Assembly (NCBI GenBank): GCA_903908025.1 | Contig: CAIVQM010000294.1 | Coordinates: forward strand, 1-13,064 | Direction of reading: 5' to 3' | DNA from: an uncultured bacterium | Lineage (GTDB): Bacteria > Actinomycetota > Actinomycetes > S36-B12 | Length of the DNA stretch: 13,064 nt | Shown here: one piece after another, positions 1 through 6,283 of the stretch | How the letters are laid out: each line of letters opens with the position of its first letter | How positions within the stretch are numbered: position 1 is the stretch's first letter | Notes under the pieces: model-generated | Told to the model about the DNA's origin: nothing | Databases searched by the model: none | The model's input: only the letters and a program-made list of their open reading frames with translations | Program-made: the position numbers and the translations under genes

Positions 1-2411
1 ACAGACCGTGACGTGTTCTCGGTGTCATCGCCGATGCTCGACGCGACGCCATTGCCGTCACCGTCCACATCCACGATGTTCGCCACTCCATCACCATCGG
101 CGTCAACATCGACCGAGTTGGGGAGGCCGTCATTGTCGATATCCGTATCCGTCGCGTTGGGGATCCCATCGCCGTCACGGTCCTTGTCAACGGAGTCGAG
201 GATGCAGTCACCGTCGTCGTCCGGATCGAGGGCGTCGGGAACTCCGTCCTTGTCCTGATCTGCAACGGGAACCGCATCGGGATCCTGCTGGTTCGTGATC
301 CCATCACCATCTGCGTCGGGGTCCGCAACATCCACAAGGCCGTCGCCGTCATCGTCGGGATCGACTACGTCCGGGAGCCCATCGGTGTCCGTGTCGAGCA
401 GTGCCTCGTCGACCGGCTGGCAGCCATTGAAGAAGAGCGCCATTCCCTCGGGACCCCAGTTGCGACCACCTCCGACTCCCAGCAGGTCCGGGACGATGTC
501 ACCGCTGTGGTCACCATGCTCGCCCCGCCCAGCGAACACCGCGTCGGTGACGGTGATGAGTTCATATCCGTCGTCGGTGCGATGGCAGATCGGCACGTCC
601 TGGGCATCGATCTCGGCTGGCTGGACCGCCATCTCGAAATCGACTGAAGTTGTCTTCCCTGCGCTATCGGTGACGGTCGCCGTGACGGGGAACGTCCCCG
701 ACGCCGTCGGCGTGCCCGCGATCTCACCGCTCGGTGAGATCGCGACTCCTGCGGGCAGGGCGCCAGACGACACCGTCCATGAGTAGGGCTCCAGCCCACC
801 GGTTGCTTGGAGCACGGCCTCGAACGGGGCTCCCTCCACCGCCGAACCCACCGACGCGGTCACTTCCAGCGGTGCGGTGACACCGATCCCGAAGGAGATC
901 GTGCGCTTCGTGGACCGGCCGGCCCCGTCGGTGACCGTCACCACGACATCGAAGGCACCGGACACCGACGGGGTGCCCGAGAGCTCGCCCGTTGATGACA
1001 GGGTCATGCCGGCCGGCAGGCCAGTGGCACTCCACGTGAGATCGCCGAAGCCACCCGACGCCGTCAGCGTCTTCGGCTCATACATCTCGTCCGCTGATCC
1101 CTGCGGCAGGGTCGACGTCTCGATCTCCAGCGGGAGCAGGGCCAGCATCGTCAGGGTCTTGGTGACCTCGCGACCGTAGGCATCAGTGAGCACCACGGTC
1201 AGATCAATGCTCGTCGACTCCACGATGCCCGGAGTGCCGCTGATCAGGCCGCCCTGGGTCATCGTGAGTCCGGTGGGCAACTCGCCCGCGGTGATCGCCC
1301 ACGTGAGGGTCTGGGCTCCTGTCCCGACGAGCTGCTGAGCGAAGGGATCATCAGCGACAGCCGTGGTCAGTTTCGCGGTCGTGATCGCCGGCGGCGCTAC
1401 CCAGCGAACGATGATGACTCCTGAGGCCCCGTTTCCGCTGGGCTTCGTCTCCACCGGGAAGCCCACGCGGTTGCGCAAGCCGGCGCCTCCGCCACCGCCT
1501 CCGGTGTTCGCGGCAGCGTCGGTGACGTTGCTCGACCATCCGCCGAGGCCGCCACCGCCGGCCCCGCCAAAGCCGTCAGTGCCACTACTCACAGCGACAC
1601 CGCCGCCGCCACCGCCACCGAGGTAGGAACTGAAGTTGAAGGCGAAGAGACCAGCCTCGGGTCGGTAGCCATTACCGCCCATCCCCGCCTGGGCCTGACT
1701 GGGCGTTGACTGGACCGCATTGATGCTGATCACGCCAGCACGGTTGAGACCACCGACGCCAGCACCAGGACCACCGGCACCCCACCCGCCGCCGCCCTTG
1801 ATCCCCGGACTTCCTGTGGAGGAGAACTGCTGGCGCACGGCGACCCCACCCACGCCGAAGGAGGAGCCATCGCCATCCACTGACCGACCAGACGATCCGC
1901 CATGGCCCAGCGCGCTTGAACCGTTGCCCTCACCGCCCGTGCCGCCAACTGCCGTCATGCCTCCGAACGTGGACGGCTTGCCGTCTTGTCCGTTCGCATC
2001 TGCGCCGCTCGTGTCCCCGGCTCCCCCTCGGCCGCCACCTCCCACGGTCACGCTGACGGCGCCTGCAACCTGCATCTTTGTCTGGACGGTCACATGACCG
2101 CCGCCGCCGCCGTTGCCGGCGAGGAATGCCGAAGCATTCGATCCGGATCCGCCGCCTCCTCCACCGACGACGACGACGTCGGCAGTCGTGACACCTGCCG
2201 GAACCTGCCACGTGCCATTCCCGACGAACCTCTGCTCACACACGACCATTCCTGGCGCCGCGAACTGCGTGCCACCCTCACATGCCGGGTTGGCAGCCGC
2301 GCTGGGGGCCAGTGCAACTGCCGAAGCGAGCCCCGTGGCAGTCACCGCCATCAGGGTCAGGGCCGCCGACCAGCTGCGGGGTGTGGGTCGTGCGGTTCGG
2401 GCACGGCGCAT
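1..2411 (-). CDS. Secreted glycine-rich protein with He_PIG and calcium-binding (TSP3-like) repeats, 3' end beyond window
   Basis: The minus-strand frame is open from ATG 2411 to the left edge (803 codons, no stop), so the C-terminus is missing. A GGAGG lies 5 nt before the ATG. Order of domains: an Arg-rich signal peptide (about 1-40, ending SAAA); a stretch with two Cys and the WQVPAGVTTADVVVVGGGGG motif typical of bacterial glycine-rich surface domains (about 60-90); a Gly-rich region to about 340; three immunoglobulin-like He_PIG domains (about 340-428, 429-513, 514-598), each with the L.G..T.S..G.I.GTP signature; a CH.T...Y.LITV motif (about 605-640); then Asp-rich DxDxDG repeats (about 672-790) of the thrombospondin type 3 kind, which bind calcium in known proteins. 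It is probably exported and displayed on or shed from the cell surface, perhaps as an adhesin or matrix protein; the function is inferred. A wall anchor could lie in the missing end. It is divergent from the tandem-TetR gene at 2508 and shares its N-terminal plan with the protein at 3862-6033. Confidence 0.88.
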   Translation of the reverse strand, partial: MRRARTARPTPRSWSAALTLMAVTATGLASAVALAPSAAANPACEGGTQFAAPGMVVCEQRFVGNGTWQVPAGVTTADVVVVGGGGGGSGSNASAFLAGNGGGGGHVTVQTKMQVAGAVSVTVGGGGRGGAGDTSGADANGQDGKPSTFGGMTAVGGTGGEGNGSSALGHGGSSGRSVDGDGSSFGVGGVAVRQQFSSTGSPGIKGGGGWGAGGPGAGVGGLNRAGVISINAVQSTPSQAQAGMGGNGYRPEAGLFAFNFSSYLGGGGGGGVAVSSGTDGFGGAGGGGLGGWSSNVTDAAANTGGGGGGAGLRNRVGFPVETKPSGNGASGVIIVRWVAPPAITTAKLTTAVADDPFAQQLVGTGAQTLTWAITAGELPTGLTMTQGGLISGTPGIVESTSIDLTVVLTDAYGREVTKTLTMLALLPLEIETSTLPQGSADEMYEPKTLTASGGFGDLTWSATGLPAGMTLSSTGELSGTPSVSGAFDVVVTVTDGAGRSTKRTISFGIGVTAPLEVTASVGSAVEGAPFEAVLQATGGLEPYSWTVSSGALPAGVAISPSGEIAGTPTASGTFPVTATVTDSAGKTTSVDFEMAVQPAEIDAQDVPICHRTDDGYELITVTDAVFAGRGEHGDHSGDIVPDLLGVGGGRNWGPEGMALFFNGCQPVDEALLDTDTDGLPDVVDPDDDGDGLVDVADPDADGDGITNQQDPDAVPVADQDKDGVPDALDPDDDGDCILDSVDKDRDGDGIPNATDTDIDNDGLPNSVDVDADGDGVANIVDVDGDGNGVASSIGDDTENTSRS
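45..400 (-). repeat. DNA encoding tandem DxDxDG calcium-binding repeats
   Basis: In the reading frame of the secreted protein this stretch encodes repeated units of the form D-x-D-x-D-G-hydrophobic-x-(D/N)-x-x-D, such as DPDADGDGITN and DVDADGDGVANIVDVDGDGN. This is the thrombospondin type 3 pattern. At DNA level it appears as recurring gtc-acc-atc and gtcgccgtc blocks on the plus strand. One unit contains a Cys (DDDGDCILD), which is unusual for these repeats. The array may continue to the left of the window. Confidence 0.8.
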
Positions 2412-2436
2412 GGGATCCTCCAGATCGTGGACGAGC

Positions 2437-2442
2437 AACATA
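2437..2442 (-). promoter_or_regulatory. Predicted -10 of the secreted-protein gene at 2411
   Basis: Read on the minus strand this is TATGTT, a match to the TANNNT -10 of actinobacterial housekeeping sigma factors. A start about 7 nt downstream would give a leader of about 19 nt that contains the GGAGG ribosome site. No good -35 is visible; TTGGTA lies about 19 nt upstream. The hexamer overlaps the 17-bp palindrome at 2440-2456 by 3 nt. Confidence 0.5.
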
Positions 2443-2456
2443 CCGCATTGCGGTAT
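2440..2456. promoter_or_regulatory. Perfect 17-bp palindrome, likely operator for the tandem-TetR regulator
   Basis: ATACCGCA-T-TGCGGTAT is a perfect 8-1-8 inverted repeat between the divergent starts at 2411 and 2508. A one-base centre cannot form a compact terminator hairpin, and the site overlaps the predicted -10 of the secreted-protein gene, so a repressor operator is the best reading. A degenerate second copy follows at 2461-2479 (ATACC, then GGATAT), which could be a weaker half-site toward the regulator's own promoter. Binding by the neighbouring TetR-type protein is inferred from position. Confidence 0.62.
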
Positions 2457-2507
2457 TAAAATACCAAAGTGCCGGATATGTCCTTGGATCAGTAGCATTG
2501 GAGCACC

Positions 2508-3701
2508 ATGACCGGCTTAGATACGGCCCCTCTCCCCGGACGTCAGACCCGGGCCGTACGCAACGATGAGCGCATCCTCGATGCCGCCACACGACTGACC
2601 GCAGAAGAGGGTTGGGCCGTCCTCGTGCCCTCGCGGGTTGCTGCCGCAAGCGGACTGTCACGCAGCACTGTCCAGGAGCGCTTTGCGGACCGCTCGTCCC
2701 TCGGGGCAGCCGTGTGGGAGCGGCGCTGCGGGCGGCCGATCCAGCTGGTGCTGGCGGATGCCATCGCGGCGCTCACGACAGATGTGACACCACAGTCCCG
2801 AGCCTCGAGCATCGCCGCCCTCGCCGGACCGTCCATAGAACTCCAGGCGGCGTCCGAACTGCTGATCACGGCGCACTACGACGCGACCGTCCGCGACAGC
2901 ATCATCCGCACGTTGGGGGCGATCATCACTGACCTGCTGGGTGGTCGTAACCGCGCCAGGTCCGGCCGAACCGCCTACCTGCTGGCCTTTGCACTCGGAG
3001 CAATGCTCGCCGGCCGCCGAAGCGGCGCCGAGTCAATCAACTGGACTCCGATCTCCGAGGCTCTTGCTGCCGCCGCGGCCGAGGGTCGCGCGCCCGGGAG
3101 CCTTCCGAAAGCCACCGCACCGCATTTCACAGGTGACCTTGATCTGGCGCCCGATGACCCGCCGCTCAATGCACTCCTCAATGCAGCTCTGCGCGAGATT
3201 GGGAGCCATGGCTTCGAGGGTGCGTCCGTCGATCGGATCGCCCGCGCGTCGCATCACACCAAAGGCCTGGTATTCAGCCGCTTCCCGAGCAAACTGGAAC
3301 TGTTCCTCGAGGCGACGAGGCGCCAGCAGTCCCTGGCCTTCGCCGCCAACGAGGGCTTCATGCAGGACGTCACAGACACATACGGACGCGGTGTCGCCGA
3401 GGCCGTGACAATCCGGGAGATCCAGCGCCCCCATCTGGACTACAGCCGGGCGATCGCCATGGAGCAACTGCGTCTGACGTGGCACTACCCCGAGTTGAAG
3501 GCGGCGCAGGAGGCCGACCTGGACGCCGTGGTTGAACAGCTTGCGGCCACGGACGACAGCCACTTCGCACACAGTGCAGCGGTCGTGCAGTTCGCATTCG
3601 CTACCGGCCTGGGCATGGCACTGCTCCCGCTGCTCTACCCGAACGCCTACCGGCTTCCGTACGACGTCATGACTATCCCATTGGTCGACATGGGCCTGTA
3701 G
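2508..3701 (+). CDS. Transcriptional regulator with two tandem TetR-type DNA-binding domains
   Basis: This 397-aa protein is about twice the usual TetR length (about 200 aa). The first TetR-type HTH is at about residues 19-66 (ILDAATRLTAEEGW, then VAAASGLSRSTVQERFADRS). The second is at about 222-268 (LREIGSHGFEGASVDRIA, then HTKGLVFSRFPSKLELF). Each is followed by a helical segment that would form ligand and pairing surfaces. The chain therefore looks like a covalent pseudo-dimer, as known for the mycobacterial repressor Mce3R; I do not claim orthology with Mce3R. The ATG is preceded by GGAG with short spacing (4 nt), and TAGCAT at 2493-2498 is a possible -10 just upstream. It is divergent from the secreted protein at 2411 with a palindrome between, so it likely represses that gene and perhaps itself. 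The protein at 6284-7465 is a clear paralogue, most similar in the C-terminal half (shared EAV.IREI.RP and the LP.DV.TIPL ending). The ligand is unknown. Confidence 0.93.
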   Translation: MTGLDTAPLPGRQTRAVRNDERILDAATRLTAEEGWAVLVPSRVAAASGLSRSTVQERFADRSSLGAAVWERRCGRPIQLVLADAIAALTTDVTPQSRASSIAALAGPSIELQAASELLITAHYDATVRDSIIRTLGAIITDLLGGRNRARSGRTAYLLAFALGAMLAGRRSGAESINWTPISEALAAAAAEGRAPGSLPKATAPHFTGDLDLAPDDPPLNALLNAALREIGSHGFEGASVDRIARASHHTKGLVFSRFPSKLELFLEATRRQQSLAFAANEGFMQDVTDTYGRGVAEAVTIREIQRPHLDYSRAIAMEQLRLTWHYPELKAAQEADLDAVVEQLAATDDSHFAHSAAVVQFAFATGLGMALLPLLYPNAYRLPYDVMTIPLVDMGL

Positions 3702-3705
3702 TCAA

Positions 3706-3847
3706 CCTGTTGGTCCGCCCCTGATTCCGGTCCAGGGCTGGTGAGAGTCGCTGGTCGCCTTCGGCGGGTGCAGCCCCGAGAGCATTCGATCGGGGCCTGG
3801 TAGCTCAGGCTTGAGTGCCGGCGTACGTGGTTGCACTCGTGGGTCGG
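3706..3847 (-). pseudogene. IS3-type transposase C-terminal relic
   Basis: The minus strand reads HECNHVRRHSSLSYQAPIEC, then TRRRRPATLTSPGPESG. This resembles the conserved end of IS3/IS150-type transposases (WYN..RRHSSLGY.SP.E.E). Only about 45 codons of similarity survive. There is no DDE catalytic core, no upstream orfA, and no clear pair of terminal inverted repeats, so it is a dead fragment. It fills the spacer between the two surface-protein/regulator modules and ends within a few bases of the stop at 3701. The identification rests on the RRHSSL.Y..P motif alone. Confidence 0.55.
3773..3796. terminator. Hairpin between convergent genes, possible terminator
   Basis: GCCCCGA (3773-3779) and TCGGGGC (3790-3796) form a perfect 7-bp GC-rich stem with a 10-nt loop. 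It lies between the convergent ends of the regulator (stop at 3701) and the OmpA-like protein (stop at 3862). No T-run follows on either strand, so it is not a classical intrinsic terminator. It also lies within the transposase relic and could be coincidental. Confidence 0.35.
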
Positions 3848-3861
3848 GCACAGCCGATGGG

Positions 3862-6033
3862 TCACTTCAGGTAGGCCACCGAGATGTCGACGCGCCGAGC
3901 CGTCAGGCCGGACTCCTTCGCGATGCCATCGCCCCGGACCACGAACCGGCCCTTCAGCCCGACCGTCTTGAGGTACGCCGCGACATTCTTCGCACGCTGC
4001 GTCGACAGGGCCTCGTCGTTCGCCGTGATCGTGGTTCCCTGGACGAAGCCGATCGACACCGTCCGCACGGCCTTCTTACCGGTCTTCTTCACCAGTGACG
4101 TGAGGCTCGCCTTGCCCTCGTCGGTCAGGACGCTCGACAACGCTCCGAAGTACACCCTCGCGGTCGCCCGCTTCGGCGTCGCCACCACCGGCGTGGACAG
4201 AACGACCCCCAGCGAGAGGCTGCGCACCGCGCCGTCGGGCGTGAACCCATTCGACTGGAGCGTGTGGCGACCATCGGCGATATCGGCAGGCAAGGGCACA
4301 CGGCCGTTGAAGCTGCCGTTCGCATCGGTCTCCACCGTGCCGATGAACCGCGGCTCGGAGAACAGGTACAGGTAGACCAGCGTGTTCGGCTGGAAGCCAG
4401 TGCCCGCAACTGCAGCCGTGCGGTCCGGCTCCAGGATCAGGGCCCCGTCAGAGGTCAGCCCCAGCGGCTTGCCCTGCGCGTTCAGCCCCGCGAGCGACAT
4501 CGTGAACCCTGGACCGGTCACCTCGAGCTGCTTCTCGTCCCTCGCGTCGGGCTGCACCGTCACCGGAACCTTCTCGCCATCGACGATCAGCACGCCCGTG
4601 CCTGGCGCAACACCGCTAGCAGGGAAGCCGCTGTTCGACGCGTTCGTCACCGGCCCCAGCGCAGTGGCGGTCGAAGCAGTCGGAGTGGGCGTCGGAGTCG
4701 GGGTCGGGGTGGCGGAGGCGGTCGCCGAAGTTTCCGACGTACCGCCGCCCTGCGAGCTTCCCCCGCCACTTCCTGCCGCCACGGAAATGCTCACCTGGGC
4801 GGTCGCCCAGTCGTAGCCGTACTGGTCAGTGCCCCGGATGACAATCGTCACCGGCGCTTGTTGCGACGTCGGCGTCCCTGAAATTTCCCCGGTCGACGGG
4901 TTGAGCGTCAATCCTGACGGGAGCGCAGGCGAGGATGGATCGACGGTGAAAGTCGGGCTGCTGAGCAGCGAATTCACCAATGGAGTACTCGCACTAATTG
5001 GCGTCCCGGCCGTACCCGAGATCGTTTGCGTTATCGGAGTCAAGAGTGCTGCGTAAACTATGTCAATCCGGCCTGAGCCACCTGCGCCCCCATTGGCCGG
5101 GGCTCTGAGGTCAACGCCGCCGCCACCGTCACCGCCACCACCACCGCCACCAAGGCCGTTACCCCCAGCCTGTGGTTCGTCGTACAGGATGACTTGGGAA
5201 CCTCCGTAGCCACCACCGCCAGTACCTCCAATCCCTTTGCTTGCGGGCAGCTGCCCCGCTCCGCCGCCACCACCGCCGCCGACGTCGAAGGAGGAGAGAG
5301 GCCGGAACTCGGACCCGTTCGCACCGTTTCCACCGCCACCACGGCCGGTAACCGTAGGTGCGGCTGTACCTGCGGACCAGTAGGTGGCTCCACCACCGCC
5401 GCCACCGGTCCCGACGGAACTGCCTATCCCGGGGCCTGCCACAGCCCCAAGACCGCCGCCACCGAGTCCGCCCGTCTGCATGGATTCGCCACCATTACCT
5501 CCGCGATTCCCGTTGGCGAGGCTCCCGCCTCCTCCGCCCTTACCGCCGGCCACGGTGAGGGCCGTCGGCAAACCTGTGACCGACGTAGTGCCACCCTCGC
5601 CGCCATCGCCGGCTGCAGTGCCAGACGTGGCCGCGACTCCCGCGGTGCCTGCGGAGCCGACCGTCATCGTGTAGGTGGCGCCCGGAGTTACGACGTAGGT
5701 CTCCCGCTGGAACTGCCCGCCACCTCCGCCGCCACCGCCCAGATACACCGTGGTGTACGTCGAGCCCGACCCGCGATAGCCACCGCCGCCGCCGCCACCA
5801 CCACCGATCACGCTGATCGAGATGGAGGTGATGCCCGCTGGCACTGTCCACTCGCAGGAACCCACCGTCTCGATTGAGGCCACCACGTCCCCGCTAGAAG
5901 GCATCAAGAAAGGCGAACACGCACTGCCCACAGCCTTTGCCCCCGATACAAAGGCAAGGCTCGTGACGGGAACGGTGAGAACTGCGCAGCACACAATGGC
6001 CAGCGGCAACCGTGTCAAGGGACGTCGTCTCAT
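3862..6033 (-). CDS. Secreted glycine-rich, He_PIG and OmpA-like C-terminal surface protein
   Basis: This is 723 aa from ATG 6033, chosen because AAGGAG lies 5 nt upstream and a signal peptide follows at once (about 1-35, SGAKA). An in-frame ATG at 6066 has no comparable site. Order: VPAGITSISISVIGGGGG motif (about 63-80); Gly-rich region to about 320; one He_PIG domain (about 327-412, ALPSGLTLNPSTGEISGTP); a Gly/Ser linker and a Thr-Pro repeat (about 413-450); a domain common in actinobacterial surface proteins (about 500-615: GFQPNTLVYLYLFSEP, GTVETDANGSF, HTLQSNG, VRSLSLGV); then an OmpA/MotB-like domain (about 625-723: NDEALSTQRAKNVAAYLKTV, VRGDG, ARRVDISV). OmpA-like domains bind peptidoglycan in other bacteria, so wall attachment is plausible. 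The N-terminal half matches the protein at 1-2411 in plan. It is divergent from the tandem-TetR gene at 6284. Confidence 0.92.
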   Translation of the reverse strand: MRRRPLTRLPLAIVCCAVLTVPVTSLAFVSGAKAVGSACSPFLMPSSGDVVASIETVGSCEWTVPAGITSISISVIGGGGGGGGGYRGSGSTYTTVYLGGGGGGGGQFQRETYVVTPGATYTMTVGSAGTAGVAATSGTAAGDGGEGGTTSVTGLPTALTVAGGKGGGGGSLANGNRGGNGGESMQTGGLGGGGLGAVAGPGIGSSVGTGGGGGGATYWSAGTAAPTVTGRGGGGNGANGSEFRPLSSFDVGGGGGGGAGQLPASKGIGGTGGGGYGGSQVILYDEPQAGGNGLGGGGGGGDGGGGVDLRAPANGGAGGSGRIDIVYAALLTPITQTISGTAGTPISASTPLVNSLLSSPTFTVDPSSPALPSGLTLNPSTGEISGTPTSQQAPVTIVIRGTDQYGYDWATAQVSISVAAGSGGGSSQGGGTSETSATASATPTPTPTPTPTASTATALGPVTNASNSGFPASGVAPGTGVLIVDGEKVPVTVQPDARDEKQLEVTGPGFTMSLAGLNAQGKPLGLTSDGALILEPDRTAAVAGTGFQPNTLVYLYLFSEPRFIGTVETDANGSFNGRVPLPADIADGRHTLQSNGFTPDGAVRSLSLGVVLSTPVVATPKRATARVYFGALSSVLTDEGKASLTSLVKKTGKKAVRTVSIGFVQGTTITANDEALSTQRAKNVAAYLKTVGLKGRFVVRGDGIAKESGLTARRVDISVAYLK

Positions 6034-6101
6034 GGCTTCTCCTTGGTATTCGTTCCTGCGCCTCAAAGACCGAATTGGCGAGCAGGTGCGTGTTCATGCG
6101 A

Positions 6102-6107
6102 ACATTA
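6102..6107 (-). promoter_or_regulatory. Predicted -10 of the surface-protein gene at 6033
   Basis: On the minus strand this is TAATGT, a TANNNT match. It overlaps the near edge of the 17-bp palindrome by 2 nt, almost the same register as at the first module, where the overlap is 3 nt. The leader would be about 60 nt, with AAGGAG near its end. No convincing -35 was seen. Confidence 0.45.
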
Positions 6108-6122
6108 AGCGTGTCACGCTTA
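6106..6122. promoter_or_regulatory. Perfect 17-bp palindrome, likely operator of the second tandem-TetR regulator
   Basis: TAAGCGTG-T-CACGCTTA is a perfect 8-1-8 inverted repeat in the divergent region between 6033 and 6284. It has the same length, arm size and central T as the site at 2440-2456, but a different arm sequence. It overlaps the predicted -10 of the surface-protein gene, as expected for a repressor site. Assignment to the adjacent regulator is inferred from position and symmetry. Confidence 0.62.
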
Positions 6123-6283
6123 TTTTGCAATTCCTTTCCCTGCCGTCGAATTGAATCGATTGATTCCGACACGCATCGCCCACCGTTTGCGGCAAACGAA
6201 GTGGATTTCAGTTCGTTAGGATTCACCAGATCCGGGGCTCGACAACCGTGGGTGCAACAAGCTCGGCATCTCAGGAGGCTTCG

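Larger units (their letters stand above)
6034..6283. promoter_or_regulatory. Divergent regulatory region rich in inverted repeats
   Basis: This 250-nt gap is AT-richer than its surroundings and carries several dyads besides the main palindrome at 6106-6122. They are TGTTC-N4-GAACA (6091-6104), GAATC-N4-GATTC (6153-6166) and CGTTTGC-G-GCAAACG (6184-6198, perfect 7-1-7). TAGGAT at 6217-6222 is a candidate -10 for the regulator. If the regulator starts at GTG 6284, its leader would be about 55 nt. The GTTC-N4-GAAC dyad has the reverse arm order of the Gram-positive LexA box and is not called as one. Confidence 0.5.

Noticed and set aside
3790..3830. tRNA-like 5' segment (GGTAGCTCAGG resembles a D-arm)
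   Set aside because: No matching 3' acceptor strand, no T-arm (GGTTCGA) and no cloverleaf. The same bases are explained as coding for SLSYQAP in the transposase relic.
5058..5877. Frames opposite the glycine-rich coding region, rich in Ala, Thr and Pro
   Set aside because: They are complements of GGT/GGC-rich codons; they lack ribosome sites and domains.
6091..6104. LexA/SOS box
   Set aside because: The Gram-positive box is GAAC-N4-GTTC; here the arms are reversed (GTTC-N4-GAAC).
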